64,000 nt of DNA, taken from positions 32,316 to 96,315 of the forward strand of contig JANQJU010000043.1 in NCBI GenBank assembly GCA_028281495.1, given 5' to 3'. Made by a program: the position numbers and the translations under genes. Below the pieces are notes generated by a model. That model worked only from the letters and a program-made list of their open reading frames with translations, did not search any database and was not told the origin of the DNA. Of this stretch, positions 52,281 to 61,700 are shown in pieces. Source of the DNA: SAR324 cluster bacterium. Its GTDB lineage: Bacteria; SAR324; NAC60-12. The stretch's first letter is position 1. Each line of letters starts with the position of its first letter.

Positions 52281-53603
52281 TCAATGTAATTTCGTTTTCA
52301 AAACAGCCATCTCTAGCTTCAAAGCCTCGATTTGGATTTGCTGTTGTTGAATCATTTTCAGCAGTTCTTGGGTGGCTGAGATGTTCAAAGTGGTCAATGA
52401 TTCGTAATTAACATGATGAACATCATGCACCTCCTTGCCATACACAAACACGTCTCCGTTGCCTGTTAAAGGCACTTGGAAGCTGTAGCTGGTGACGTCT
52501 TCGACTGGGACAAGTTTTTGTGTTCCATCAGCCAAGACCACTCGCACTAGATCGCCGATTTGGAGGCCATGGTTGGCAAGATGGATGGTGCCATCAACGA
52601 GGGTAGCGCTTTGGAGGATATTGGGAATGACATCTTTGTTGTGTGTATGAACGCTTTGGGGATACACCTTAGCCACTTGCTGGCCGATGACTTTTTTTTG
52701 CTGGCCGTTGCCGTAGGTAAGAAAATCTTTGTATTGGAAGTTGGTGATTTCGATTTGAGACAATGTATGCAGATCTTCCTGACTGTTGCTCACGCTTTGA
52801 ATGTTCTTAATCCGAGCATCCGATATCGCATCCATTTCACTCGCGACCACGCGATTGACTGCATATAAAGAAACAGGCTGTAACTTCCGGTTGGTGGCTC
52901 CCTTTTCTCCTCCACGCCCTGTGCTCATGAAGGCATGCCTCCTTCTTGGATGCCAAGCGTCTCTATTGATGACAACTACCCCTTGGGTCGGGTTGGTTTC
53001 ATAAATCCCAATGTTCCCCGTAAAAGAATCAACTAAGAAAGCGGGAATTTTTCGGCCTGATTCAGAAATTTCAAAATTCCCATTCTCCTTGGCATCGATT
53101 GCCCAACAACCGTAATAGCCTCCATTGAGATTTAATCCTACAAAACCAAGCTCTGATTTCACGTCGAGACGCCGACCCTCACTCTCTTCCGATAGCTCGA
53201 TCCGAGCCAGCTTTCCAAGGCTGATCCTTTTGCTCACATGAAGTTTAGGAGCTTGGATTGAACCATGATTCAAGAAGCTGGCAACCCATGTTTCCCCATT
53301 TGTGATCTTCCATTCCTTTCCCTGATCCTGAAGTTTCCAGCCTTTGGGACTGGTTTGAAAGTCAGGCGAAACCATGGCCCGTTTGGCGTGGATGATTCCA
53401 CCAGGTAAGAGTTGAATATTACAAGGCTCTCCTGGCAATGTTCCCGGACCAATCAGCAATGCTTCATAGAGATAAAGAAACTTAGGATCATATAAGGCAA
53501 AGACTTGGTTGGGTCCTAAACGGGTCAGTAAAAGCCGACCATCTTCCTCAATGGTCCACCGCCAACCCACTTTGGGAACGATATGATCGGGCTGTGTGTT
53601 CAT
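52281..53603 (-). CDS. Protein with C-terminal S74 (endosialidase-type) chaperone domain
   Basis: A 440-residue protein, with no signal peptide, beginning MNTQPDHIV. The first 250 residues are beta-rich (GLNLNGGYYGCWAIDAKENGNFEI) and not recognised. From Ser261 it contains ISDARIKNI, the start of the Peptidase_S74 intramolecular chaperone, with catalytic-type Ser-Asp and Lys266, followed by LSQIEITNFQYKDF and KKVIGQQVAKVYP. A 60-residue insertion (LVDGTIHLANHGLQIGDLVRV) precedes the final coiled coil (LKMIQQQQIQIEALKLEM). S74 domains fold trimeric tail fibres and cleave themselves off. No other phage structural gene is nearby. ATG 53603 (GGAG at 9 nt) is preferred to an upstream GTG. Confidence 0.75.
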   Translation of the reverse strand: MNTQPDHIVPKVGWRWTIEEDGRLLLTRLGPNQVFALYDPKFLYLYEALLIGPGTLPGEPCNIQLLPGGIIHAKRAMVSPDFQTSPKGWKLQDQGKEWKITNGETWVASFLNHGSIQAPKLHVSKRISLGKLARIELSEESEGRRLDVKSELGFVGLNLNGGYYGCWAIDAKENGNFEISESGRKIPAFLVDSFTGNIGIYETNPTQGVVVINRDAWHPRRRHAFMSTGRGGEKGATNRKLQPVSLYAVNRVVASEMDAISDARIKNIQSVSNSQEDLHTLSQIEITNFQYKDFLTYGNGQQKKVIGQQVAKVYPQSVHTHNKDVIPNILQSATLVDGTIHLANHGLQIGDLVRVVLADGTQKLVPVEDVTSYSFQVPLTGNGDVFVYGKEVHDVHHVNYESLTTLNISATQELLKMIQQQQIQIEALKLEMAVLKTKLH

Positions 53604-53968
53604 ATTTTTGCTCCACTCCGAAGGAATCACTTCCTGTTTAGTTCCGAACGCTAAAATATAGTCTTCTTAAAAAACTAATGAATGCTGTTAGAAATGGTCA
53701 TTTGTTTTTATTTTTTTGAAAAGCTAAGGGGAGCTTAACTAATTCTTTTTGTAAAAGTATGTAGTTTCTGCATATGAACACTGTTCTAAAAAAGGCACGT
53801 CCTGAATCGTCTCTCAATTGCCCAAAATGGGACGACTTTTCCGGTAAAAGCCGTTGTCACCCTGTAGGTTTCCAAGTAGTTTAGCCTAAGGTCGTTAATC
53901 ATTGGTGGGGGAGCCTGAAAGCGGTTTCTAACAAGATTTTAAGACAATGCTTTAAAGGGAGGGAGAAT
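53604..53968. other. AT-rich divergent intergenic region
   Basis: These 365 nt separate the leftward S74 gene from the rightward binding-protein operon. Small inverted elements are visible (AAGCT/AGCTT near 53725-53740; GACGACTTTT/AAAAGCCGTTGTC around 53830-53858), but they are weak. Both promoters probably lie here, but no -35/-10 pair stands out. No gene is supported. Confidence 0.4.
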
Positions 53969-54742
53969 ATGAAAGGGCATCGATGGATTTTGGTAAGTAG
54001 CCTCACTTGGGTCTTATTCACGACTGGATTGGCAGCTCAAGACTCCATTCGGTTGACTAATGGGGAATGGACTCCGTGGCTTGCTGAAGATTTAAAATAC
54101 TATGGGGGGGCTTCGCGTGTGGTGACCGAAGCCTTCGCATTGGAAGGGGTGACGGTGGAGTACGGATTTTTCCCCTGGAAACGCGCCTATTCTTTGGGGC
54201 AGACTGGCAAATGGGATGGTTCGGTGATTTGGATTAAAACTCCGGAACGCGAAAAAGAATTTGTATTCTGTGATCCGGTATTGATCCAACAGCGAGTATT
54301 TTATCATCTCAAAGATTTTGAATTTGAATGGGAGACTATCGAAGATCTCAAGGGCCTAACAATTGGTGGCACCTTGGAGTATACTTATGGAGCGGAATTC
54401 GATAACGCGGAAAAGGCCAAAATCCTAAAAGTGAAGCGAGTTCCGAACGACGTCATCAATTTCCGCAAGCTTCTCAAAGGAAAAATCCAAATTTTCCCAA
54501 TGGAACCTGATGTGGCGGCAGGGTTGCTCAAGAAAAATTTCACTCCTGAAGATATCAGCACGCTCACTTTCCACCCTCAGCCTTTGGCCCGAAAGGCGTA
54601 TCATCTGATTTTATCGAAAAAATACCCTCATGCAGCCAACATGTGTGATGTGTTCCATCGGGGGTTAACGCGCTTGAAAGCTAACGGCAAGTACAACCAA
54701 TACCTCACGGAAGCCCACGAAGGTCTTTACAATCAGGAGTGA
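53969..54742 (+). CDS. Periplasmic solute-binding protein, family 3 (copy A)
   Basis: A 257-residue protein with signal peptide (ILVSSLTWVLFTTGLAAQ) and the family 3 binding-protein fold. It begins SIRLTNGEWTPWLAEDL, has YGFFPWKRAYSLGQTGKWDGSV, and TIEDLKGLTIGGTLEYTYG at the domain boundary. No permease or ATPase gene adjoins, so it is more likely a sensor subunit than a transporter component. The ATG has GGGAGGGAGAAT upstream. The next gene is a close paralogue 5 nt after the stop, and a membrane cyclase follows. Confidence 0.8.
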   Translation: MKGHRWILVSSLTWVLFTTGLAAQDSIRLTNGEWTPWLAEDLKYYGGASRVVTEAFALEGVTVEYGFFPWKRAYSLGQTGKWDGSVIWIKTPEREKEFVFCDPVLIQQRVFYHLKDFEFEWETIEDLKGLTIGGTLEYTYGAEFDNAEKAKILKVKRVPNDVINFRKLLKGKIQIFPMEPDVAAGLLKKNFTPEDISTLTFHPQPLARKAYHLILSKKYPHAANMCDVFHRGLTRLKANGKYNQYLTEAHEGLYNQE

Positions 54743-54747
54743 TTGCT

Positions 54748-55512
54748 ATGAAGCGGTTTTCAATCATGACGATTCTATGTTGGGGGATGCTCACCGCCAT
54801 TGCTGGAGCCAACGAAACTCCATCTCATGATACGATCCGGTTGACCAATGGGGAATGGCCCCCCTATTTATCGGAGCGACTGCCCCACTATGGTATTGCC
54901 TCTCGTATCACCACCGCGGCATTCGAACTATCCGGCATTCAGGTGCAGTACGGGTTCTTTCTGTGGAAACGCGCTTACGATCAAGCCAAGGTGGGGCGCT
55001 GGGATGGCTCAATTGGTTGGTCGAAAAACAAGGAGCGGGAGCAACACTTTTATATCAGCGATCCCATTTTCAAATTTGATTACGTATTTTTCCATCTACG
55101 TTCCTTTGATTTCGATTGGCAAACCTTAGACGATTTAGCGGACATCTCCGTGGGAGGCACGCTGTCCTATAATTATGGAGATGCCGTGCATCATGCGGAA
55201 GCTAACGGAACGCTCAAACTGCACCGTGTGGCGAAAGATGAGTTGAATTTTAGAAAGCTGATCAAGGGTAAAATTGATCTGTTTTTGCAAGACCGTTTGG
55301 TCGGCTATAGCATGCTTCGGGAAGAGTTCGCTGATTTCGCTCAACAGGTCACGCACCATCCCCGACCCGTAGTCACTCATTTTGGCCACCTGCTTTTGTC
55401 TAAGAAACTGCCTGAAAACCAACAGCGTCTCCAATTATTCAACAAAGGCCTGCGCCAGTTGCGTCAAAGTGGACAAATTGACCAATTTTTCCAAGAAATG
55501 CAGACGAAATAA
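54748..55512 (+). CDS. Periplasmic solute-binding protein, family 3 (copy B)
   Basis: A 254-residue paralogue of copy A with the same landmarks: TIRLTNGEWPPYLSERL, YGFFLWKRAYDQAKVGRWDGSI, TLDDLADISVGGTLSYNYG and NFRKLIKGKIDLF. The signal peptide is present (MTILCWGMLTAIAGA). The two copies differ in many ligand-pocket positions, so they may bind different ligands or form a pair. ATG 54748 has AGGAG 8 nt upstream and lies 5 nt after copy A. The next gene, the cyclase, begins 11 nt after its stop. Confidence 0.8.
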   Translation: MKRFSIMTILCWGMLTAIAGANETPSHDTIRLTNGEWPPYLSERLPHYGIASRITTAAFELSGIQVQYGFFLWKRAYDQAKVGRWDGSIGWSKNKEREQHFYISDPIFKFDYVFFHLRSFDFDWQTLDDLADISVGGTLSYNYGDAVHHAEANGTLKLHRVAKDELNFRKLIKGKIDLFLQDRLVGYSMLREEFADFAQQVTHHPRPVVTHFGHLLLSKKLPENQQRLQLFNKGLRQLRQSGQIDQFFQEMQTK

Positions 55513-55523
55513 TCGAGGCTCGT

Positions 55524-57218
55524 ATGTACTCCTCTCATTCTCTTCAGCTCAAAGATTCTATCGCCACTCGACTACTGAAAGTGGTTTTTTCCTTTTACCT
55601 GTTGGTTGCACTGACCATCACACTGATTCATATGGTGGCGGAATTTTATAACACGCGAAACAGCATCCGCGATGAACTCCATATGGTAAAAATCACCATT
55701 GGCCCAGGCATTGCGAACTCCATGTGGGATGAATATTGGGAACAAGTCCAATCCATTTTAGTGGGCACGGTTCAGCTTCCTGTCGTAGTGGGAGTACGCA
55801 TTACGAATGAGCACGGGGAAGAAGTGGGACGGATGGGGACCATGGTGGACGATGGGGGGCAAACGATCTTGGTTGATGCCGAGGGGAATCAAGTACCTAC
55901 TTCCGACGATGGGGGGCTATCGGGGCTGTTCTGGCAGACGGAACCCATTCTGTATAATGATGATGGCAATCAAGTGATGGTGGGACAAATCACCTTATAC
56001 TCTAGCTTGAATGTGGTTTTTGAACGGGTCCAGCTGGGGTTTTTCTTAATCTTGGTCAATTCAGTCATCAAGACCCTCGCGTTGTGGGCTATCTTTTTGT
56101 GGGTATTTCATTATCTGTTGCACCGGCCTCTCGCCGCTCTGACCACAGCAACAGAAGAACTGAATTTAGACAATCTCCAACTCACTCAAATCACAGTGGA
56201 GACAAAAGGGCGCAACGAGTTGAAAATCTTAGAAGAAGCGTTCAATGCGATGATCCAAAAGCTATCTCATGACATGAATCGAATCATATCCCTCACCCAT
56301 ACTTTTGAGAAATTTGTCCCCAAGCAATTCTTGGAAAAAGTGGCTACGGATGGAGTGGAATCCATTCGGTTGGGCAATGTGTCCAGTGCCCATGTCACGA
56401 TTCTGTTCAACGATATCCGTTCGTTCACCACGCTGGCAGAGCAGATGCCTCCTCAAAATGTATTTAATTTTTTAAATAGCTACTTGGCTCGTATGAATCC
56501 CCTTATTGAGAAAAATCACGGGTATGTGGATAAATTCATTGGCGATGCCATTATGGCCTTGTTTGACCAACGTGCTGGAACCGAACATCAGGCTGCTCAA
56601 AATGCTGTCCATGCAGCCATTGAGATGCAGCAAGAACTCAGCTTGTATAACCGCCATCGTCAGAAATCGGGATATCCTCGCGTGGCCGCAGGCACCGGAA
56701 TTCACAGCGGGCATGTGATCATTGGAACGCTGGGCAGTGAGAATCGTATGGATACCACCGCGATTGGTGATGCCGTGAATCTCGCTTCACGATTAGAGGA
56801 TCTGACTAAATATTACCGCACGCCTATCATTGTTTCGTCTGCCACTTTGGACATGTTGCAGGATGACAGCACTATTTTTTCACGAGAATTGGACTATGTG
56901 GCTGTGAAAGGAAAAACCCAACTGGTCAGCATCTACGAAATCTTCAACCCGGATGAAGACCGGGTCATTTCCCTCAAACATCAGATTCTTCCCAAGTATC
57001 ATGAAGGCATTCTACAATTTCGCAGTCGCCATTGGCAGGATGCCATTCAGTTGTTTCAAGAGTGTTTGAAACTCTATCCCAATGACATCCTGTCACGGAT
57101 GTATTTGGAACGGAGTCTTCAATTCCAAGAGCTGCCGCCTGTCTCCGATTGGCAAGGGAGCTTGAAAGAAAGCACGCCCCTGCCTTTAGATTCGAATCCG
57201 TTTGGCCACTCGATCTAA
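55524..57218 (+). CDS. Membrane adenylate cyclase (class III) with HAMP and C-terminal TPR-like part
   Basis: A 564-residue cyclase. TM1 (about 20-40, VVFSFYLLVALTITLIHMV), periplasmic region (about 45-170), TM2 (about 175-200), HAMP linker (200-255), catalytic domain (about 285-475) with metal-binding LFNDIRSFT, YVDKFIGDAIMALF (second metal Asp and adenine-selecting Lys) and TTAIGDAVNLASRLE (Asn and Arg of the transition state), then a TPR-like tail (FRSRHWQDAIQLFQECLKLYPND). The residues fit cAMP synthesis. It is the third gene of the binding-protein operon, so periplasmic ligand sensing may control cyclase activity. Its stop overlaps the convergent VOC gene by 4 nt. Confidence 0.9.
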   Translation: MYSSHSLQLKDSIATRLLKVVFSFYLLVALTITLIHMVAEFYNTRNSIRDELHMVKITIGPGIANSMWDEYWEQVQSILVGTVQLPVVVGVRITNEHGEEVGRMGTMVDDGGQTILVDAEGNQVPTSDDGGLSGLFWQTEPILYNDDGNQVMVGQITLYSSLNVVFERVQLGFFLILVNSVIKTLALWAIFLWVFHYLLHRPLAALTTATEELNLDNLQLTQITVETKGRNELKILEEAFNAMIQKLSHDMNRIISLTHTFEKFVPKQFLEKVATDGVESIRLGNVSSAHVTILFNDIRSFTTLAEQMPPQNVFNFLNSYLARMNPLIEKNHGYVDKFIGDAIMALFDQRAGTEHQAAQNAVHAAIEMQQELSLYNRHRQKSGYPRVAAGTGIHSGHVIIGTLGSENRMDTTAIGDAVNLASRLEDLTKYYRTPIIVSSATLDMLQDDSTIFSRELDYVAVKGKTQLVSIYEIFNPDEDRVISLKHQILPKYHEGILQFRSRHWQDAIQLFQECLKLYPNDILSRMYLERSLQFQELPPVSDWQGSLKESTPLPLDSNPFGHSI

Positions 57219-57592
57219 GCGAGTGGAGGCGTGTGTGTTACTACATCCACTCCAACCCCGTTGGGGTCGACGACAGCGAAATGACGATCTCCCCAGGGTT
57301 CATCTCGGATTTCGATTGCAATGGGCACATCCAAAGCCTGGATGCGCTCATATTCTTTGTCGACCTCTGGAACCTCCATCGTAATGTAAGCACCTTTCCC
57401 ATTGAATTCTGGTTGAAATAGTGGCTTTTGGGTCGGATGCTCCGGAAGCAAAAACGAGATTTGGCTGCCGCTTTCTGTGCCGAGTAGCAAATAAAATTCG
57501 TTCTCAAAATCAACATTCCATCCGAAAACTTTGGTGTAGAATGCTTTGGTTTCCTGAAGTTTGGAGGTGATGATACCTGCATTGAATTTCAT
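57215..57592 (-). CDS. VOC-family (glyoxalase/bleomycin-resistance-like) protein
   Basis: A 125-residue protein with the VOC beta-alpha-beta-beta-beta repeat: KFNAGIITSKLQETKAFYTKVFGWN, ISFLLPEHP, GAYITMEVPEVDKEYERIQALDVPIAIEIRDEPWGDRHFAVVDPNGVGVDVV. Metal ligands of glyoxalase I are not all in place, so the substrate is unknown. ATG 57592 has AAGGAGACAAGCT upstream. It converges with the cyclase. Confidence 0.85.
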   Translation of the reverse strand: MKFNAGIITSKLQETKAFYTKVFGWNVDFENEFYLLLGTESGSQISFLLPEHPTQKPLFQPEFNGKGAYITMEVPEVDKEYERIQALDVPIAIEIRDEPWGDRHFAVVDPNGVGVDVVTHTPPLA

Positions 57593-57755
57593 AGCTTGTC
57601 TCCTTGAATCTGGGGTGAATGCAATCCGTAATGGGCGAAATCAAAACGAAAGCTTGAGTGAAATCGAAATGAAATCCGCGTTGACAAGCTCAATGTGACA
57701 TAGGATCGAGAGTCCCTATTGGAAAAATCGGACATTTGGGGGGAAATTTTGCGAA

Positions 57756-58556
57756 CTATGAAAAATTCACAGACATGGGGGGCATTCCATAGAAGTCTTC
57801 AAATTCGTGGATAAAATGGGATTGATCATAGTAGCCGAAATCAAAGCAGAGTTTACCCCATTCGGATTTAGGGGTTTCCTTCATGGCCCGTAACATCGAT
57901 TGAAAACGCACAATTCTTGAGAATGTTTTGGGACTGATCCCAATGTATCGATTGAACAACCGCCGCAGTTGACGAGAACTGATGCCATGCATGAAATTGT
58001 TTTCGATCACTAGGCGGCCTTGCTGCTGGTACATTTTTTCTAACACGGCCTCAACCCGTTGATCGGACACCGGGTTGATTTGGATGATTTGTTGGATCAG
58101 AAAGGATTCTGCCACCGCGATTCGTTCTTGTATGGATTGTGCTTCAAACAGCCGACACTCGAATGCTTTGAGACGGTTTCCCCACACGTCTTGGCAGGGA
58201 ATCATGTGATTGGCTACTTCTTGAAGAGGTAGGGGGAAAAAGTAAGAGAAATAGCCGGGAAAGAAACGAATCCCAAAATATTCTAGTTCCCCATCCAACG
58301 AAACGACGGTGAAAGTCTTGGTGGTTCCAGCCACAATCAATCCTTCAAATACTTTGCAATTGATCAGCAGGTCCACACAACCATCGGTCACAATCCGATA
58401 GGGAAACGGTGAGCCTAGTGTGTTTTGGGAACGCAGCCGCCAATAACAATAGACATAAGAGGCTAATGCTGGAGACGGAACAAATTCTTGATAACTGATA
58501 ACGGAATTTAGCCCCTCACCAATCGTGGGTTGTAGCGGTCGATAGCAGTTGTGCAA
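57756..58556 (-). CDS. AraC-family transcriptional regulator
   Basis: A 266-residue regulator with an N-terminal cupin-like domain of the DUF6597 type (YVYCYWRLRS, VTDGCVDLLINC, GIRFFPGYFSYFF) and C-terminal AraC HTH (about 165-262) ending FDFGYYDQSHFIHEFEDFYGMPP. The start appears to be TTG at 58556, with AGAGGA just upstream; no in-frame ATG exists before about residue 117. It is followed on the same strand by the VOC gene, a frequent AraC target arrangement. A palindrome lies about 30 nt upstream of the start. Confidence 0.8.
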   Translation of the reverse strand: MHNCYRPLQPTIGEGLNSVISYQEFVPSPALASYVYCYWRLRSQNTLGSPFPYRIVTDGCVDLLINCKVFEGLIVAGTTKTFTVVSLDGELEYFGIRFFPGYFSYFFPLPLQEVANHMIPCQDVWGNRLKAFECRLFEAQSIQERIAVAESFLIQQIIQINPVSDQRVEAVLEKMYQQQGRLVIENNFMHGISSRQLRRLFNRYIGISPKTFSRIVRFQSMLRAMKETPKSEWGKLCFDFGYYDQSHFIHEFEDFYGMPPMSVNFS

Positions 58557-58586
58557 AGGTCCTCTTTTTCACACTTTTAGAAGTTA

Positions 58587-58612
58587 TGGAATGGTCTGAA
58601 AGGACCATTCCA
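58587..58612. promoter_or_regulatory. Perfect 10-bp palindrome upstream of the AraC gene
   Basis: TGGAATGGTC (58587-58596) / GACCATTCCA (58603-58612) with a 6-nt centre. It lies 31 nt before the TTG start of the AraC regulator and about 140 nt before the giant lipoprotein gene, so it could be the regulator's own operator or a terminator-like hairpin for neither gene. No T-run follows. Confidence 0.4.
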
Positions 58613-58754
58613 ATGGGGTAGAAAAAACACCGGACAAGATAAATTCAGTTTTTTTCATTTTTTTTACAAAAATGGAAATTTCCAGTTGTCCTTTTGGCAA
58701 TTGAAGAGTTAATGACTCGGCTCCTCTCCTCAACTTCATTTGTGGCGCATTAAA

Positions 58755-61700
58755 ATGACAACTTGGTCTCGATCTCTCTCTGTACTCTTAGCTATCGTTC
58801 TATTCACTGCTTGTGGCGGCGGTGGTGGCGGTGGCAGTGGCGGTGGCGGAAGCGGTAGTTCCTCTACGCCGACCAATGACCTTTCCTCTACAAACACCAC
58901 ATTATTGATCACACTCACCGGACGTGTCGTCGATGGTCCCATCTCGGGAAGTACGGTGCAGCTTTATGATGCTGTGAATAACCAGCCTTTGTTGATGGAC
59001 AATGGCCTTCCTATTGAGACGCAAACCGATACATCGGGGTACTATCATTTAGCGTTTAATCTGACCGCACCTTTTAATCCTGCCCTGTGGACCATAAAGA
59101 GCACAGGGGGAACGGATACGGGGAGCAATGCCCTCTTAGGAGATTCTGATGATCTGCCTGGTTTGCCTCTCAAGAATGCCCTTGCCTTTCCTGGAGATCC
59201 TGGAACCGTGAGTTGGGAACGTGGCGTGATGATTTCTCCAATCACTTCTCTAGTAGCTGCCAAAGTCGAACAAAAGGCTCCAACCTATTCGGGTTCGGGG
59301 CAATCCCTTGTGGATCAAAGCCAACAAGAAGTTTCGTCACAGCTTGGGATGTCCGTGAGTCTGCTGAATGAAGATCCAATGCAGCAACCCGAAGTTGCTC
59401 AGATTGCCCAAACACTAGCAACGCTGATTCGCCTCTTGGAAGAGCTTACAAAAGAAGAAGTCGTTGCCCAATCTCAACAGAGGAGCCTACTTTCAACGGA
59501 TAACCTCCTAGATCTCTTGGCCTCTTCAAATACTCCTCTTTTGAACAATTCCGTAGCGAACAGTCGAGTGACGCTGGAGCCGACTGCGATTCTAGAAACC
59601 ATTCAGGGTGAAATCAGCGACCCAGAAATTCTGGCGCGTACCGAAGCAATGGTAGAAGCCAGTGTTGATACGATCTCCCTGATTGCCGAACAGAGTTCAC
59701 TCCAAATGCAAGCCGGGAGTACCGGAGAGAAATTCCAAGCCCAAACGGCTTTAGAAACTGGAATGCAAAGTCTGTTGAATTCAGCGGCTGTACTTCGAGA
59801 CACCAGCATGCCCACTGATAGCAATGCTAAAGGTCAAGTGAAGGTGATGGCTCAACTCTTGTCCACAGCAGCACAAAGCAGCATCACCCAGATTTCTCAA
59901 GAAGCTCCGGAAACATTTCAAAATGCCACGGATAGGGAAGTCCAAATGACCGCGGCTCAGGTTACATCAGAGCAATTGAACACCATGGTGGAAGTGATTC
60001 AACCACTTCTGGAAGATCCCAATTCCGTTTTAGGACAAGCCAGCCAATCCCTGGAAACAGGAAGTCTTTCCAATGTTTCGGTAGAGACACTTCAGTTGAA
60101 GGCCCTAAGTGAAGCCGTTGTAGAAGTGACGAAACAAAAAACCTTAGAAACTCCTACAAATTCTGTACAAGCCTTGATCGAAATCCAAGAGATTGTCGCG
60201 GTTACCGAAGATTTGGTCGAAAAAATTGTAGATGATGCTTTCATGACCCAAGTGGAGGCGGATTTGAATTCCCAAGGCAGCCCTAGCTTGCAAGACAGTC
60301 GAGATGAAGTGTTGGAAGCTTCCGCAGTCACCGCATCCAAAAATGTGGTGAGTTTCGTACAAGAGATTGCCAAAAGGCCTTCGAGCTTCGAAGCGTTAAA
60401 ACAAGATGCAGAAGCAGGGTCAGGGACGTTGTTCGAAAATAGCAAACAAATTTCTGAAACAGCTGTAGATCAATTGGTTTCTACCGTCGCGACGCTGGAT
60501 CAACAGAGTCAGAATTCTGCTACGAGTCCCACTGTTTTGAATCAGTTGAGTAATTCCGCCAATATCGTGAAACAACTGAATTCAACAGAAACGGAAGTTG
60601 CCGATATCCTGACGAGTGATATTTCAACAGATACATTGACCAAAGCTACCGAGCAGGTTGGGAAAGATCTCATTGCGAAAGCCAACCCAAGTGGTTCGAC
60701 AACAGCCGTGGTAATAACTACGACGAGTACTACGACAAGTACCACCGTTGTGACCACGAGCAGCACGAGCAGTAGCAGTAGTTCTCTGTTGACTAGCAGC
60801 ACCACGTCTTCCACAGTAAGCACAACCACTTCGACAACAAACACCACAACCACCTCTACCTCAACAACGACTACTACGAATCCTCCACCCCCGCCGCCCC
60901 CCCCATCTCCATCTCCTGGAGGAAGCCCCATTTTTTCATCGTCTCCACCTCCACCTCCACCTCCTTCTGCTCCACCCCCGCCTCCTAATGCACGTCCCAT
61001 TGCATCGGCAGGGAAAGCAAGGATGGCCAGCACGGGGATGACGCTTGCCTTGGATGGATCCGCCAGCCGTGATCCTGATGGAGACACTTTGATTTATCAG
61101 TGGAGCATTCATTCTCAGCCACTAGGGAGTACTGGGGTTTTGGGAGATCCGACTCAATCTCAGCCTTTGTTCACAGTGGCTGGAACAGGGGTGTATCAAT
61201 TACAACTTGTTGTTAGTGATGGAAAACTCAGTGATAGCCAATCCATGACTGTAACCACCATTTCGGATACTACCAGCCCGATCAATCTTTCCACGGGGCA
61301 GTTTGTCAACTTTGGAAGCCAGTTCACGATAGATGGGACCATCTATGCCAAACTGTCTGCGAAAGATAATGTGTCTGTCTACAACTACTATCTCTCGGAT
61401 GAATCCACGGTTCCGGACATTGCGTCGAACAATTGGCGCAGTCCACGGCGTGTGATGAACCAAGAATATTCAGGGGTGGTTCCGTTCAGTTTGGGATCCA
61501 CACTGGGCGAAAGATCGGTTCATGTTTGGTTCAAAGATTTTGCCGGCCATATATCAGAGATGTCCCAAGATTCGATTGTGCACTATGCACCGCCTTCCTA
61601 TCGAGTTCAATGGCAAGATACCGATCCCGATACAACGAGAGTGGCTGGAGAGATACGTCTCACCCAAACGGCTACGGATGCTCAAACAGAACGCTATCAA

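Noticed and set aside
53604..53968. Riboswitch upstream of the binding-protein operon
   Set aside because: Some pairing is possible, but it matches no class I can recognise and the stems are weak.
60542..61087. Minus-strand frame rich in Val and Gly inside the lipoprotein gene
   Set aside because: It is the complement of Thr/Ser/Pro-coding low-complexity DNA of the giant lipoprotein; no ribosome-binding site or recognisable protein.
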